This document shows, piece after piece, positions 15,721 through 23,868 of a stretch of 34,828 nt of DNA. The notes beneath the pieces were generated by a model. That model was not told where the DNA came from and did no database searches. It saw only the letters and a list, made by a program, of their open reading frames with translations. Positions within the stretch are counted from its first letter, which is position 1. Every line of letters starts with the position of its first letter. Origin of the DNA: Lachnoclostridium sp. UBA739 (GTDB lineage Bacteria > Bacillota_A > Clostridia > Lachnospirales > Lachnospiraceae); assembly GCA_002297865.1 (NCBI GenBank), contig DBKX01000199.1:13592-48419 (forward strand). The letters are read 5' to 3'. A program made the translations under genes and the position numbers.

Positions 15721-16836
15721 AAAAATTCTTTGCATGAATCGTTCCATAGAATGACCATCCAAAAAATGAAAACTATTTGTTTTGAAACTATTTATTTTCT
15801 TGTAGTCAAATGAATTGGAGTTGATTACAGCCGCTACTTCTTCACTTTTTTTCACAACTTTCCCTGGTACATAGGAAACATAGTCTTCATAAAATCCTCG
15901 GCCTTCTTGACTGAATGTTTCTAAATCATATGCATAGAAAATCATAGGACGCTCTAATACACAGTATTCAAAGATAATGGATGAATAATCTGTTATTAAC
16001 ATATCACTTACAAATAAAAGTGTATTGATGTCATCATAAGACGATACATTGATACAGCGTTCAGTATCTTTCCCCTTATAATGGCTTGCTACAAAAGGAT
16101 GTAATTTAATCAGATATACAATATCTTTGGCTGTATTGCCTTCTAGGTATTCTACATCCAGCATCATCCTCGGGTTATCCACTTCCTGATCACGAAATGT
16201 CGGTGCGTATAAAACAAGTTTCTTTCCCTTAAGCTGTGAATACTGCTGGTAGAACCTGGATACCTTTTCATTTTTGACTTCTTCGGAAAACAGCTCATCC
16301 GTTCTTGGAAGTCCCCATATATATACACAATCTTCCTTTATACCAAATGCCCCTGCATATTGTTTCTTGGTATACTCAGAGTTAACAACTAGATGTGTGA
16401 TGTTCTGATTCGCCCTTTTTTCTAGCCGTTTCACTTCTCCTACATTGGCATCCTGTCCAAACTTCTTGATGGTTCCTGTTCCATGCCATAGTTGAACTAC
16501 CTTCACATCTTTAGAAAAACGAAGATAAGCCATCGGCAAAAAGACATTGTCCATCAAAATATATGAGGCTGTGGCCAAATGATACGCTTTTACTAGAAAG
16601 AATGAACAAAACGCCTTAAACACATGTGTCTTAGCATTTTCCCTATCTTCTTTTTTCATATATATATACTGGTACTTATCTGTCCTTTTTTTCAATGCTT
16701 CCACTACAACTCCTACACTGCTTCCCGCACTGCCATCATGAGTCATAACACAAAACACTTTATTTTTCTTTCTGGGAAACAATCGAAAGAGATAAAAGAA
16801 CGCTGCAAATATCCAATATCCTATTTTCTTTTTCAT
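15712..16836 (-). CDS. CDP-glycerol glycerophosphotransferase family protein
   Basis: A 374-residue TagB/TagF-family transferase that moves glycerol-phosphate from CDP-glycerol to a lipid-linked or polymer acceptor at the inner face of the membrane. An amphipathic/hydrophobic N-terminus (IGYWIFAAFFYLFRLFP) fits membrane association. Family motifs are VVQLWHGTGTIKKFG with the catalytic-type His118, GLPRTDELF, LYAPTFRDQE, LIKLHPF and the nucleotide-binding DMLITDYSSIIFEY, then RPMIFYAYDLETF. Last gene of a four-gene operon, 15 bp after a paralogous transferase. Primase versus polymerase activity cannot be told from sequence alone. Confidence 0.9.
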   Translation of the reverse strand: MKKKIGYWIFAAFFYLFRLFPRKKNKVFCVMTHDGSAGSSVGVVVEALKKRTDKYQYIYMKKEDRENAKTHVFKAFCSFFLVKAYHLATASYILMDNVFLPMAYLRFSKDVKVVQLWHGTGTIKKFGQDANVGEVKRLEKRANQNITHLVVNSEYTKKQYAGAFGIKEDCVYIWGLPRTDELFSEEVKNEKVSRFYQQYSQLKGKKLVLYAPTFRDQEVDNPRMMLDVEYLEGNTAKDIVYLIKLHPFVASHYKGKDTERCINVSSYDDINTLLFVSDMLITDYSSIIFEYCVLERPMIFYAYDLETFSQEGRGFYEDYVSYVPGKVVKKSEEVAAVINSNSFDYKKINSFKTNSFHFLDGHSMERFMQRIFKA

Positions 16837-16851
16837 TCTGTTACTACTCCT

Positions 16852-18027
16852 TTATAAGGACTGTATAAGTTCTATTACTTGTTTTGCTGCATTTCCTTGA
16901 TCAAAGGTATTAAACTTGTCTGCAAATGCTTCATACTTCTCATTCCACTCATCCACCTTATAGTTTAAAATCTGAGAAATCAACTCATCGGTTGTTTGTG
17001 ATATAGGACCTGGAATCTCTGAAAAGTAATCAAAATAGAACCCTCTAAGCTCATCCTTATATTCTTTTAAATCGTACGCAAAGAAAAACATAGGTCGTTT
17101 TAATATACTAAAATCGAACATAACCGATGAATAATCCGTTATCATATAATCGGAAATTAAATAAAGATCTGCAATATCAATTTTGTAATCAAAAGAATAT
17201 ACAAACCCTTCATATGGAGTCCAATCAATTGCATCTTGTACTAAATAGTGGCATTTCACAAGGAAAACATAGTCTTTGGATAGTGCCTCTTTTAATTTGT
17301 CATAATCTAAAGCCTGATTGAATTTATAACGATTATTACCGTAAAACTCATTGTCTCTCCATGTTGGCGCATACAAGATTACTTTTTTATCTGTAGGAAT
17401 ACCATATTCCTTTTTTAGCTTAATAATCTGATCTTCTGTATTTTTGAGAAAAAGAACATCGTTACGAGGATACCCATATTCCAGCATTTCTTTATGGAAA
17501 TCAAAACATCTTGTAAATACTTCTGAACTAAAACGGTTCTGTGAAATAAGGTAATCCCACGTTTGACTATTCTTTCTAAACTTCTCTTTATACTCTTCTA
17601 AACTAGATTCTCCATCCATATGAATACTTTCCATATCCAACGCTAATTTCTTAAGGGGAGTACCATGCCAGGTTTGAATATACTTCGTTTCTTTTCTCTT
17701 CCTAATGAATTCTGGGAACCTTGAATCACTAATCCAAATTCCTGCAATGGCTATATAATAGAAATAAGCCAAACGCAAGCGCTTTACCTTTTTTGCATTT
17801 CCAGGTACCTTAGTCTCTGTATTTTCAAGACTATATACACAGAGATATTTCTTATCAAGTCCCTCTGCTGCCATATGTTCATAAATTGCTTTCGGATTCC
17901 CTGTATAATTTCTTCCAACATTACTTTCAAAGAAAATAACCTTTCTCCTTACTGGTAACAGCATTCGCATTACCCAGTAAACACAAAGTAAAACTTGCTT
18001 TCCTGTTTTCTTAATTAAATTTTTCAT
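16852..18027 (-). CDS. CDP-glycerol glycerophosphotransferase family protein
   Basis: A 391-residue paralogue of the next gene, same fold and role. Motifs: YIQTWHGTPLKKLALDM with His121 in the active-site position, GYPRNDVLFL, LYAPTWRDNEFYGNNRYKF, LVKCHYLVQ, and YLISDYMITDYSSVMFDFSI followed by RPMFFFAYDLKEYKDELRG. The N-terminus has a short hydrophobic stretch (QVLLCVYWVMRMLLP). It overlaps the HAD phosphatase stop by 4 bp (ATGA-type coupling). With tagD and its partner transferase it should build a poly-glycerol-phosphate or a glycerol-phosphate-decorated surface glycan. The TagF-like signature DYSSVMFDF makes polymerase activity plausible but unproven. Confidence 0.9.
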   Translation of the reverse strand: MKNLIKKTGKQVLLCVYWVMRMLLPVRRKVIFFESNVGRNYTGNPKAIYEHMAAEGLDKKYLCVYSLENTETKVPGNAKKVKRLRLAYFYYIAIAGIWISDSRFPEFIRKRKETKYIQTWHGTPLKKLALDMESIHMDGESSLEEYKEKFRKNSQTWDYLISQNRFSSEVFTRCFDFHKEMLEYGYPRNDVLFLKNTEDQIIKLKKEYGIPTDKKVILYAPTWRDNEFYGNNRYKFNQALDYDKLKEALSKDYVFLVKCHYLVQDAIDWTPYEGFVYSFDYKIDIADLYLISDYMITDYSSVMFDFSILKRPMFFFAYDLKEYKDELRGFYFDYFSEIPGPISQTTDELISQILNYKVDEWNEKYEAFADKFNTFDQGNAAKQVIELIQSL

Positions 18028-18845
18028 TCTACACCTTCACAATGTAATGAGTCATAAATATCTGCGATGGAATCACAATAGAATGACGGTTTAAACTCTG
18101 TAGTCTTCAAATCCTCTTCCTTTGCTTCTCCAGTAAACACAAGAAGAGTATCCACGTTGGCATTGATACCGCAAGCAATATCCGTATAAAGCCGATCTCC
18201 TATGACAACCGTTTCTTCTTTACTGAATCCTGTCTGTTCTAAACACATATCCACTATGATTGGATTCGGTTTTCCAACATACAACGGTTTTCGTTTCACT
18301 GCTTTCTCAAGGAAATCACAAATTGCTCCACAGTCTGGTACATATCCAAAGCCTACTGGACAAACCAGGTCTGGATTGGTCGCAACATAATCTAATGTTC
18401 TAGTTTCTAATAGTTCACAGGCATTTCTGACTTTTTCATAATTAAGCTCATTATCAAAACCCACTACAACAGCAGCGATATTATCCTCAATTTTTTCAGT
18501 TACAGACAATCCGAAACTTTTTAGTTCCATAACAAAAGATTCTGTTCCTACTACAAAAAGCAGCTTATCACCATATTGCTGCTTTAAATATAACGCAGTA
18601 GCGTAAGAAGATGTCACAAAATTAGTTTTATCCACATGGACACCCATTTTTAAAAATTTTTCAACATAGTCTGAAATACCTTTTGTGGAATTGTTGGTAA
18701 TAAAAACATATTTACCATTTTGCTTTGTTACTTCTTCAAAAAACTCCATGGCACCATCAAACAGACTGGCATCAAAACCTATTGTTCCATCTATATCTAG
18801 TAAGAACAGTTTTTTATTCTTCATTTCATTGCTTAACTTGATCAT
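18024..18845 (-). CDS. HAD-IIA family phosphatase (NagD-like)
   Basis: A 273-residue HAD-superfamily hydrolase. Motif I LLDIDGTIGF (nucleophile Asp17, Asp19), motif II FITNNSTKG, a C2-type cap, motif III in VGKPNPIIVD and motif IV VIGDRLYTDIACGINANVD are all in order. This NagD/AraL/PGP class dephosphorylates small phosphates such as glycerol-phosphates and sugar phosphates. It starts one base after the tagD stop (TAG-A-ATG) and overlaps the next transferase by 4 bp, so the three are translationally linked. A role in balancing glycerol-phosphate pools for CDP-glycerol synthesis is inference from position. The Met8 codon is an alternative start; neither has a clear ribosome site. Confidence 0.85.
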   Translation of the reverse strand: MIKLSNEMKNKKLFLLDIDGTIGFDASLFDGAMEFFEEVTKQNGKYVFITNNSTKGISDYVEKFLKMGVHVDKTNFVTSSYATALYLKQQYGDKLLFVVGTESFVMELKSFGLSVTEKIEDNIAAVVVGFDNELNYEKVRNACELLETRTLDYVATNPDLVCPVGFGYVPDCGAICDFLEKAVKRKPLYVGKPNPIIVDMCLEQTGFSKEETVVIGDRLYTDIACGINANVDTLLVFTGEAKEEDLKTTEFKPSFYCDSIADIYDSLHCEGVE

Positions 18846-18846
18846 T

Positions 18847-19242
18847 CTATTTTTTACCTATTTGTAAATCATTTTTAATCTTAGTTGTAGAGATCCCTTC
18901 TGTTCTTGGTAAGTATATAACTTCACAATAATCTTTTAAGAAGTCAAACTGACCTTTCCAGTCGTCTCCCATTACAAACACATCTACATTATTATCTTGA
19001 ACATCTTTAATTTTCTGTTCCCATGTGTATTCAGGAATTACTTCGTCTACATATTTAATTGCTTCCAAGATTGTTTTACGATCTTCATAACAATGATAAG
19101 CTGTCTTATGTTTTAATGCGTTAAATTCATCAGAAGATAATACTACTATCAGATAATCTCCTAATTCTTTTGCTCTTCTTAGTAAGTTGATATGACCAAC
19201 ATGTAATAAATCATAAGTTCCATAAGTAATTACTTTTTTCAT
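18847..19242 (-). CDS. tagD: Glycerol-3-phosphate cytidylyltransferase
   Basis: A 131-residue nucleotidyltransferase that makes CDP-glycerol from CTP and glycerol-3-phosphate, the donor used by the two transferases downstream. Motif GTYDLLHVGH (residues 8-17) contains the HxGH signature, and the closing RTEGISTT at 113-120 is the TagD hallmark. Size matches Bacillus TagD. First gene of the operon tagD, HAD phosphatase, and two glycerophosphotransferases. The ribosome site (GAAGGGAA) is modest. No clear promoter was resolved in the 55 bp between it and the leuA terminator. No tagO, tagA or teichoic acid exporter genes are in the window. Confidence 0.93.
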   Translation of the reverse strand: MKKVITYGTYDLLHVGHINLLRRAKELGDYLIVVLSSDEFNALKHKTAYHCYEDRKTILEAIKYVDEVIPEYTWEQKIKDVQDNNVDVFVMGDDWKGQFDFLKDYCEVIYLPRTEGISTTKIKNDLQIGKK

Positions 19243-19298
19243 TTTTAACGTTCCCTTCTATTCTCTATCTTTTATCGTATTTCGTTTCCTATAAGTTA

Positions 19299-19330
19299 AA
19301 AAAGTGGGATTTCACTTAACCCCACTTTTT
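19299..19330. terminator. leuA terminator
   Basis: AAAAAGTGGG (19299-19308) and CCCACTTTTT (19321-19330) form a perfect 10-bp stem with a 12-nt loop, 11 bp past the leuA stop. The T-run on the minus strand ends leuA; the symmetry also allows plus-strand use. Confidence 0.85.
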
Positions 19331-19340
19331 CTTACATGAA

Positions 19341-21008
19341 TTATCCACGAATTCTATTCAGTGCGCTAAAGATTGCCCTTATTGAAGCTCTTGTAATATT
19401 TGAACTGATACCAACTCCATATGTTACTTTCTTAGTATCCATATCCATCATATGAATATAAGCTGCTGCCTGAGCATTAGAACCTGAGTTCAGGGCATGC
19501 TCTGAATAATCTAATATCTTAATATTAACCCCTAATGAAGATTCTAAACATGCTTTTGTTGCATCAATTGGACCATTACCAGTTGATTCAACTGTTTTTT
19601 CTTCACCATGGTCTGTATATACTAATGTAAGTTTTGTATCAAACTTATCGTCTGTATCTGATACATCTTCCACTTTGCATCTTCTGAAATGAAGAGGTTC
19701 TTTCTTATCAATATACTGCTTTTTAAACTCTTCCATAATGGTTTCAGGTGCTACTTCTCCATGAAGCTCTGCAATCACTTGGATGACATCTGCAAATTCT
19801 TTATGCATTCCTTTCGGAAGTTTGAAGCCAAAATACGTATCCATAACAAAGGCAACTCCGCCTTTACCTGACTGGCTGTTAATTCTTACGATAGGCTCAT
19901 ATTTTCTTCCTACATCAGACGGATCAATTGGTAAATATGGAACTTCCCAATGTTCCTGTCCTCTATCCGCCATAGCTTTTACACCTTTATTAATTGCATC
20001 CTGATGTGAACCTGAAAATGCAGTAAATACTAATTTTCCTGCATATGGATGACGGATATGTACTGGTATCTTATTACAACGTTCGTAAACATCAATAGCT
20101 TCATTTACGTTTTCCAAATCTAATTCTGGATTAATACCTTGTGAAAACATGTTGTAAGCTATGTTCAATATATCTACATTACCTGTTCTTTCACCATTAC
20201 CAAACAGTGTTCCTTCAATACGGTCCGCTCCTGCCAATAAAGCAAGTTCTGCTGCTGCAACAGCCGTACCACGGTCATTATGCGGATGAACACTTAATAT
20301 GACTGCTTCACGATTCTCAAAATGTCTAGACATCCATTCAATCTGATCTGCGTATACGTTAGGTGTATTCATCTCCACTGTCGCTGGTAAATTAATGATT
20401 ACTGGTTTTTCCTTAGAGCCCCCCCATGTACGTACTACGGTATCGCAAACATCTAATGCAAAGTCAAGTTCTGTTCCAGTAAAACTTTCTGGTGAATACT
20501 CTAATACTAAATTGCCATCGAAGTCTTTTGCGTATTCCTTAACCCAATTAGTTCCATCTACTGCGATTTGCTTAATCTCTTCCCTGCTCATGCCGAATAC
20601 AACATCTCTTTGTAATGTAGAGGTGGAATTATAAATATGAACAATTACATTCTTAATACCTTCAATAGACTCAAATGTTCTCTTAATTAAATGTTCACGA
20701 CACTGTACTAAAACCTGAACTGTTACATCATCTGGTATTAAGTCACGTTCAACTAATTGTCTAAGAAAATCATATTCTATCTGAGATGCGGATGGGAAAC
20801 CAATCTCAATCTCCTTAAACCCAATCTTTACTAAGTAGTTAAAAAATTCAATTTTTTCTTCTACTACCATAGGTTCAATCAAAGCCTGATTACCATCTCT
20901 TAAATCAACACTACACCATACTGGTGCTTTCTGAATTTCATTATTAGGCCACTGACGGTCTGGTAAATCAACTACTGGTACACGTTTATATCTTTTATAA
21001 TTTAACAT
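19341..21008 (-). CDS. leuA: 2-isopropylmalate synthase
   Basis: A 555-residue enzyme catalysing acetyl-CoA plus 2-ketoisovalerate to 2-isopropylmalate, the first leucine-specific step. It is of the longer LeuA type (as in actinobacteria and yeast), not the ~510-residue Bacillus type: it opens with KRVPVVDLPDRQWPNNEIQK. The active-site segment SVDLRDGNQALIEPM lies at 33-47, and SVHPHNDRGTAVAAAE at 239-254 supplies the metal-binding His241 and His243. GNGERTGNVD follows. The C-terminal allosteric domain (ESTGNGPIDATKACLESSLG to the end) is present, so leucine feedback is expected. AAGGAG precedes the ATG. No other leu gene is nearby. Confidence 0.96.
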   Translation of the reverse strand: MLNYKRYKRVPVVDLPDRQWPNNEIQKAPVWCSVDLRDGNQALIEPMVVEEKIEFFNYLVKIGFKEIEIGFPSASQIEYDFLRQLVERDLIPDDVTVQVLVQCREHLIKRTFESIEGIKNVIVHIYNSTSTLQRDVVFGMSREEIKQIAVDGTNWVKEYAKDFDGNLVLEYSPESFTGTELDFALDVCDTVVRTWGGSKEKPVIINLPATVEMNTPNVYADQIEWMSRHFENREAVILSVHPHNDRGTAVAAAELALLAGADRIEGTLFGNGERTGNVDILNIAYNMFSQGINPELDLENVNEAIDVYERCNKIPVHIRHPYAGKLVFTAFSGSHQDAINKGVKAMADRGQEHWEVPYLPIDPSDVGRKYEPIVRINSQSGKGGVAFVMDTYFGFKLPKGMHKEFADVIQVIAELHGEVAPETIMEEFKKQYIDKKEPLHFRRCKVEDVSDTDDKFDTKLTLVYTDHGEEKTVESTGNGPIDATKACLESSLGVNIKILDYSEHALNSGSNAQAAAYIHMMDMDTKKVTYGVGISSNITRASIRAIFSALNRIRG

Positions 21009-21168
21009 ATTAAATTCGCTCCTTTTTAATCATTGTACTTTTCCTGCTGAAATAATTCATGCATTCTGCTTTATTCCGGAGTCGATAAATCACGCTGTAC
21101 ATCTTGATTATAAAGAGCGTTATACTGTCAATTCTAGCCCCATTCGTATCACTATCCTTTTCCTTTTT

Positions 21169-21210
21169 GTTGCGTATTTCATTATATCACCAGAAAAATC
21201 ATTACGCAAC
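21169..21210 (-). promoter_or_regulatory. leuA promoter enclosed by an inverted repeat
   Basis: Minus strand -35 TTGCGT (21204-21209), 17 bp, perfect -10 TATAAT (21181-21186). An exact 8-bp inverted repeat, GTTGCGTA (21169-21176) and TACGCAAC (21203-21210), brackets the promoter: one arm covers the -35 and the other the predicted start. The predicted leader of about 165 nt has no T-box consensus that I can see. Confidence 0.55.
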
Positions 21211-21212
21211 CC

Positions 21213-21503
21213 TTAACTTTCCAGTACTTTTTCCTCTATCTGTTCACCCAAACCCTGTTCTACCAGTGTTTTTAGTGCCTGTAATGCTTCTACTTCATCT
21301 GCCCCTTCACAGATTAATTCAAATTCACTTTTATATCTTAATCCGACCGATAGGACCCCTAAAACACTTTTTGCATTCACTTCACTCTTCTCATATCGAA
21401 TTGTGATAGCCGCACTAAATTTCAACGCTTCCGTGCAGAAACGTCCTGCTGGTCGTAAGTGCAATCCCAACGGATTACGCAACGCAACCTTTGCACATAC
21501 CAT
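21213..21503 (-). CDS. HPr-family phosphocarrier protein
   Basis: A 96-residue HPr-like protein. His15 lies in the active-site motif NPLGLHLRPAGRF, so it could accept phosphate from Enzyme I. Ser46 is also present in VNAKSVLGVLSVGL, the site for HPr kinase control in Gram-positive bacteria. The C-terminal helix reads GADEVEALQALKTLVEQGLG, followed by an extra charged tail (EQIEEKVLES), making it longer than the usual 85-88. It sits between ybbR and leuA and not in a pts operon, so it may be a second, regulatory HPr. A G-rich ribosome site precedes the ATG by 5 bp. Confidence 0.87.
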   Translation of the reverse strand: MVCAKVALRNPLGLHLRPAGRFCTEALKFSAAITIRYEKSEVNAKSVLGVLSVGLRYKSEFELICEGADEVEALQALKTLVEQGLGEQIEEKVLES

Positions 21504-21561
21504 AATAATCCCCCCTATAAAGCTAGCTTAAAACTTCCCCCTTATTAATTAATCCCACTGA

Positions 21562-22950
21562 TTACTCTTCTTCTGTTTCTTCCTCCTCATCCTTCGGAAC
21601 ATCCGGCGTTTCCACTGGTGTTTGAGAAGGTACTGTATCAGGTACAACACTTGGTTTTATCTCAGGAATTTCCTCCTTGTTATCATTTTCAGGTTTCTCT
21701 GAGACAAGAGGTTCATCAATCATAGATTCAACTACTTTCACAGATATCTTAATATCCCCTTTTTGTGAAACTCCCTCAGGATAAGTAAGTCTTAAATATA
21801 ATTTGTGTCTGCCTACTCCGACATCTGTTAAATCAATGGTTGGATTTAAGTCTTCTGCACTTACCCCTTCAAGCTCACTCTCAATTCCGGTCAACGTTAC
21901 ACTATATACTGTATTCGTTCCTAAAAACTCTGTGCTTAATCCATCACGTAAATTTAGAACCCTTATATCTGACTGTCTTATTTCAAAAGTTTTTTCGACC
22001 ATTTTTTTTATTGTTACCTTAACAACAAGATTCTCAAGCTCAGGATCTACAACCGATACTCCATAAGGAAGTAAAAGATCATGAACTGAAATTGTATACT
22101 CCTTATCGGCTGTAAGGCCAGTGATATCAATTGGTATTGGTAAACTTGAAATACCATCCAGTTTATCGCTGTCACCTTTTACTTCAATTTCCTGTGGCTC
22201 ATAAGCAGCCTCAAAAAAGTGATATCCCTCTGCTACTGCTCCAGTTGTTTCAACTACTACTGGAATACTCTTTGTATTCTGAATAGTAACCCTTGCTGTT
22301 ACTTGACTATTTGAGAACGTTAATTTTTCCGACGATATTTCTACACCATTTTGATTGTATGCTTTTGGTACAACTGTTTTCGTAACATCAGAACTTGCTC
22401 CATTAATATCAACTGTTACCTTAATATCTGCTATCTTTCGAATCAAAGATTCTGCGCCAGACACTTCAAGAATAACAGGTGAAACCTCAGCCTTACCAAT
22501 GGCATAACCAGGTGCACAATTGCCAACTGTATCCACTTTTATAGAAAAACTCTCTTTTACGATATCTTCTAATGAAATCGTCATGGTACTGATTTTTCCC
22601 ATTATAATCTGGATGTCCTGGGTTTTGGTACATTCTACATTTATTTTCACTGTATCAAACGGTGGTGTCAACTGGGCTAAATCAGCAGTCGCCAAAAAGT
22701 CTGTCTTCTTAAGCTTTTCTAACTGACTTCGCTTTCCTGACACCGTAAAATCTACTGTATCACCAGAAATCACTTCAAAAGCCTTCTCCTTAGAGGTTAA
22801 TGTACTTGCATTCAAAACCTGCACCGGCACATTGGTAAATGTCCTGGTCTTAACAGGATCATCTACATTCACAATAACTACCCATAAAAATGCAGCTAGA
22901 CAGAGTGATAAAATTTTAATCCAAAGATTATTTACCAGCTTTTCCTTCAT
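21562..22950 (-). CDS. YbbR-domain protein, regulator of CdaA (CdaR-like)
   Basis: A 462-residue membrane-anchored protein: N-terminal helix ILSLCLAAFLWVVIVNVDDP, then several repeats of the extracytoplasmic YbbR domain (for example FTNVPVQVLNAST, VVETTGAVAEGYHFFEAAYEPQEIEV split over strands, YEPQEIEVKGDSDKL), and a C-terminal Pro/Glu/Thr low-complexity acidic tail from about residue 415. In Bacillus and Listeria the protein of this type (CdaR/YbbR) binds and modulates the diadenylate cyclase CdaA. The ATG lies 23 bp inside the cdaA 3' end, with GGAG upstream, so the two are co-translated. The usual third partner, glmM, does not follow. Confidence 0.9.
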   Translation of the reverse strand: MKEKLVNNLWIKILSLCLAAFLWVVIVNVDDPVKTRTFTNVPVQVLNASTLTSKEKAFEVISGDTVDFTVSGKRSQLEKLKKTDFLATADLAQLTPPFDTVKINVECTKTQDIQIIMGKISTMTISLEDIVKESFSIKVDTVGNCAPGYAIGKAEVSPVILEVSGAESLIRKIADIKVTVDINGASSDVTKTVVPKAYNQNGVEISSEKLTFSNSQVTARVTIQNTKSIPVVVETTGAVAEGYHFFEAAYEPQEIEVKGDSDKLDGISSLPIPIDITGLTADKEYTISVHDLLLPYGVSVVDPELENLVVKVTIKKMVEKTFEIRQSDIRVLNLRDGLSTEFLGTNTVYSVTLTGIESELEGVSAEDLNPTIDLTDVGVGRHKLYLRLTYPEGVSQKGDIKISVKVVESMIDEPLVSEKPENDNKEEIPEIKPSVVPDTVPSQTPVETPDVPKDEEEETEEE

Positions 22951-23812
22951 CCTTCTGTCTCCCCTTCCACAACTTACGCTTTTTCTTTGTTTCCGTGCCT
23001 GCTCCAGACATTTGATTTAACTTGCTTTTTAGATAGTCTCCATCAACTCCACGGATTAGCTCTCCGTCTAAAGCAATGGAAACATTTCCAGTTTCTTCAG
23101 AAACAATAATGGTAAGGCTGTCTGTCACCTCACTAATTCCGACACCAGCACGATGTCTTGTTCCAAGTTCTTTGCTAAGTGCCATATTATCTGATAATGG
23201 CAGATAACATGTTGCGGCTGTAATTCTATTTTCACGAATAATAACAGCTCCATCATGTAATGGTGTGTTATGTTCAAAAATATTAATCAGAAGCTGACTG
23301 CTTATTACGGAATCTAAAATAATTCCAGTTCTTTCATACTCCTGAAGCGGTACTTCATTTTGTAAAACAATCAACGCCCCTGTTTTGGTTTTTGCTAACT
23401 CAAATGTTGCTTTTACAATATCATTAATAATCTTTGTTTCACTTTTTTCAACATTTGTCTTATTATCATCAAATGGCATTAAGGAGCGGAAAATATCTTT
23501 TCTTCCGATCTGTTCCAAGGCGCTTCGAATTTCAGGCTGGAACACAATTACAACAGCAGTGGTAAGGAATGTAATAGATTTACTGAAAATCCACAAAATT
23601 GCGCTCATATCCAATATAACCGCAATAAACCAGAATACAAGAAGAACTATTATTCCTTTCACAAGCATCCATGCCCTTGTAGTCTTAATCCATATAATAA
23701 TGTGATATAAAGCAAATGCAATGATTATGATTTCTAAAATATCAATAACCGTCATATCTGGAAGAATCAATCCTCCAAAATATTTACTCATAAAGTTCTT
23801 AATGGTTTCCAT
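22928..23812 (-). CDS. cdaA: Diadenylate cyclase CdaA
   Basis: A 294-residue membrane enzyme that makes c-di-AMP from two ATP, the second messenger controlling potassium and osmolyte balance and cell-wall state. Three N-terminal membrane helices span about residues 22-90. The DAC domain follows, with the catalytic LHDGAV (DGA at 187-189) and GTRHRAG (RHR at 219-221). I choose the ATG at 23812 (METIKNFM), preceded by AGAGG; the frame extends 11 codons further only to a TTG. It overlaps ybbR by 23 bp and follows an uncharacterised membrane protein by 56 bp. Confidence 0.95.
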   Translation of the reverse strand: METIKNFMSKYFGGLILPDMTVIDILEIIIIAFALYHIIIWIKTTRAWMLVKGIIVLLVFWFIAVILDMSAILWIFSKSITFLTTAVVIVFQPEIRSALEQIGRKDIFRSLMPFDDNKTNVEKSETKIINDIVKATFELAKTKTGALIVLQNEVPLQEYERTGIILDSVISSQLLINIFEHNTPLHDGAVIIRENRITAATCYLPLSDNMALSKELGTRHRAGVGISEVTDSLTIIVSEETGNVSIALDGELIRGVDGDYLKSKLNQMSGAGTETKKKRKLWKGRQKDEGKAGK

Positions 23813-23868
23813 CCTTACCTCTTTCCATGGCACTTGCCATTCCAATCAACCTGTTCCAATTCGCTTTG

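Noticed and set aside
21009..21174. Leucine T-box or leader peptide before leuA
   Set aside because: The T-box core (AGGGTGGNACCGCG type) is absent, and no short frame with Leu runs and a ribosome site was found.
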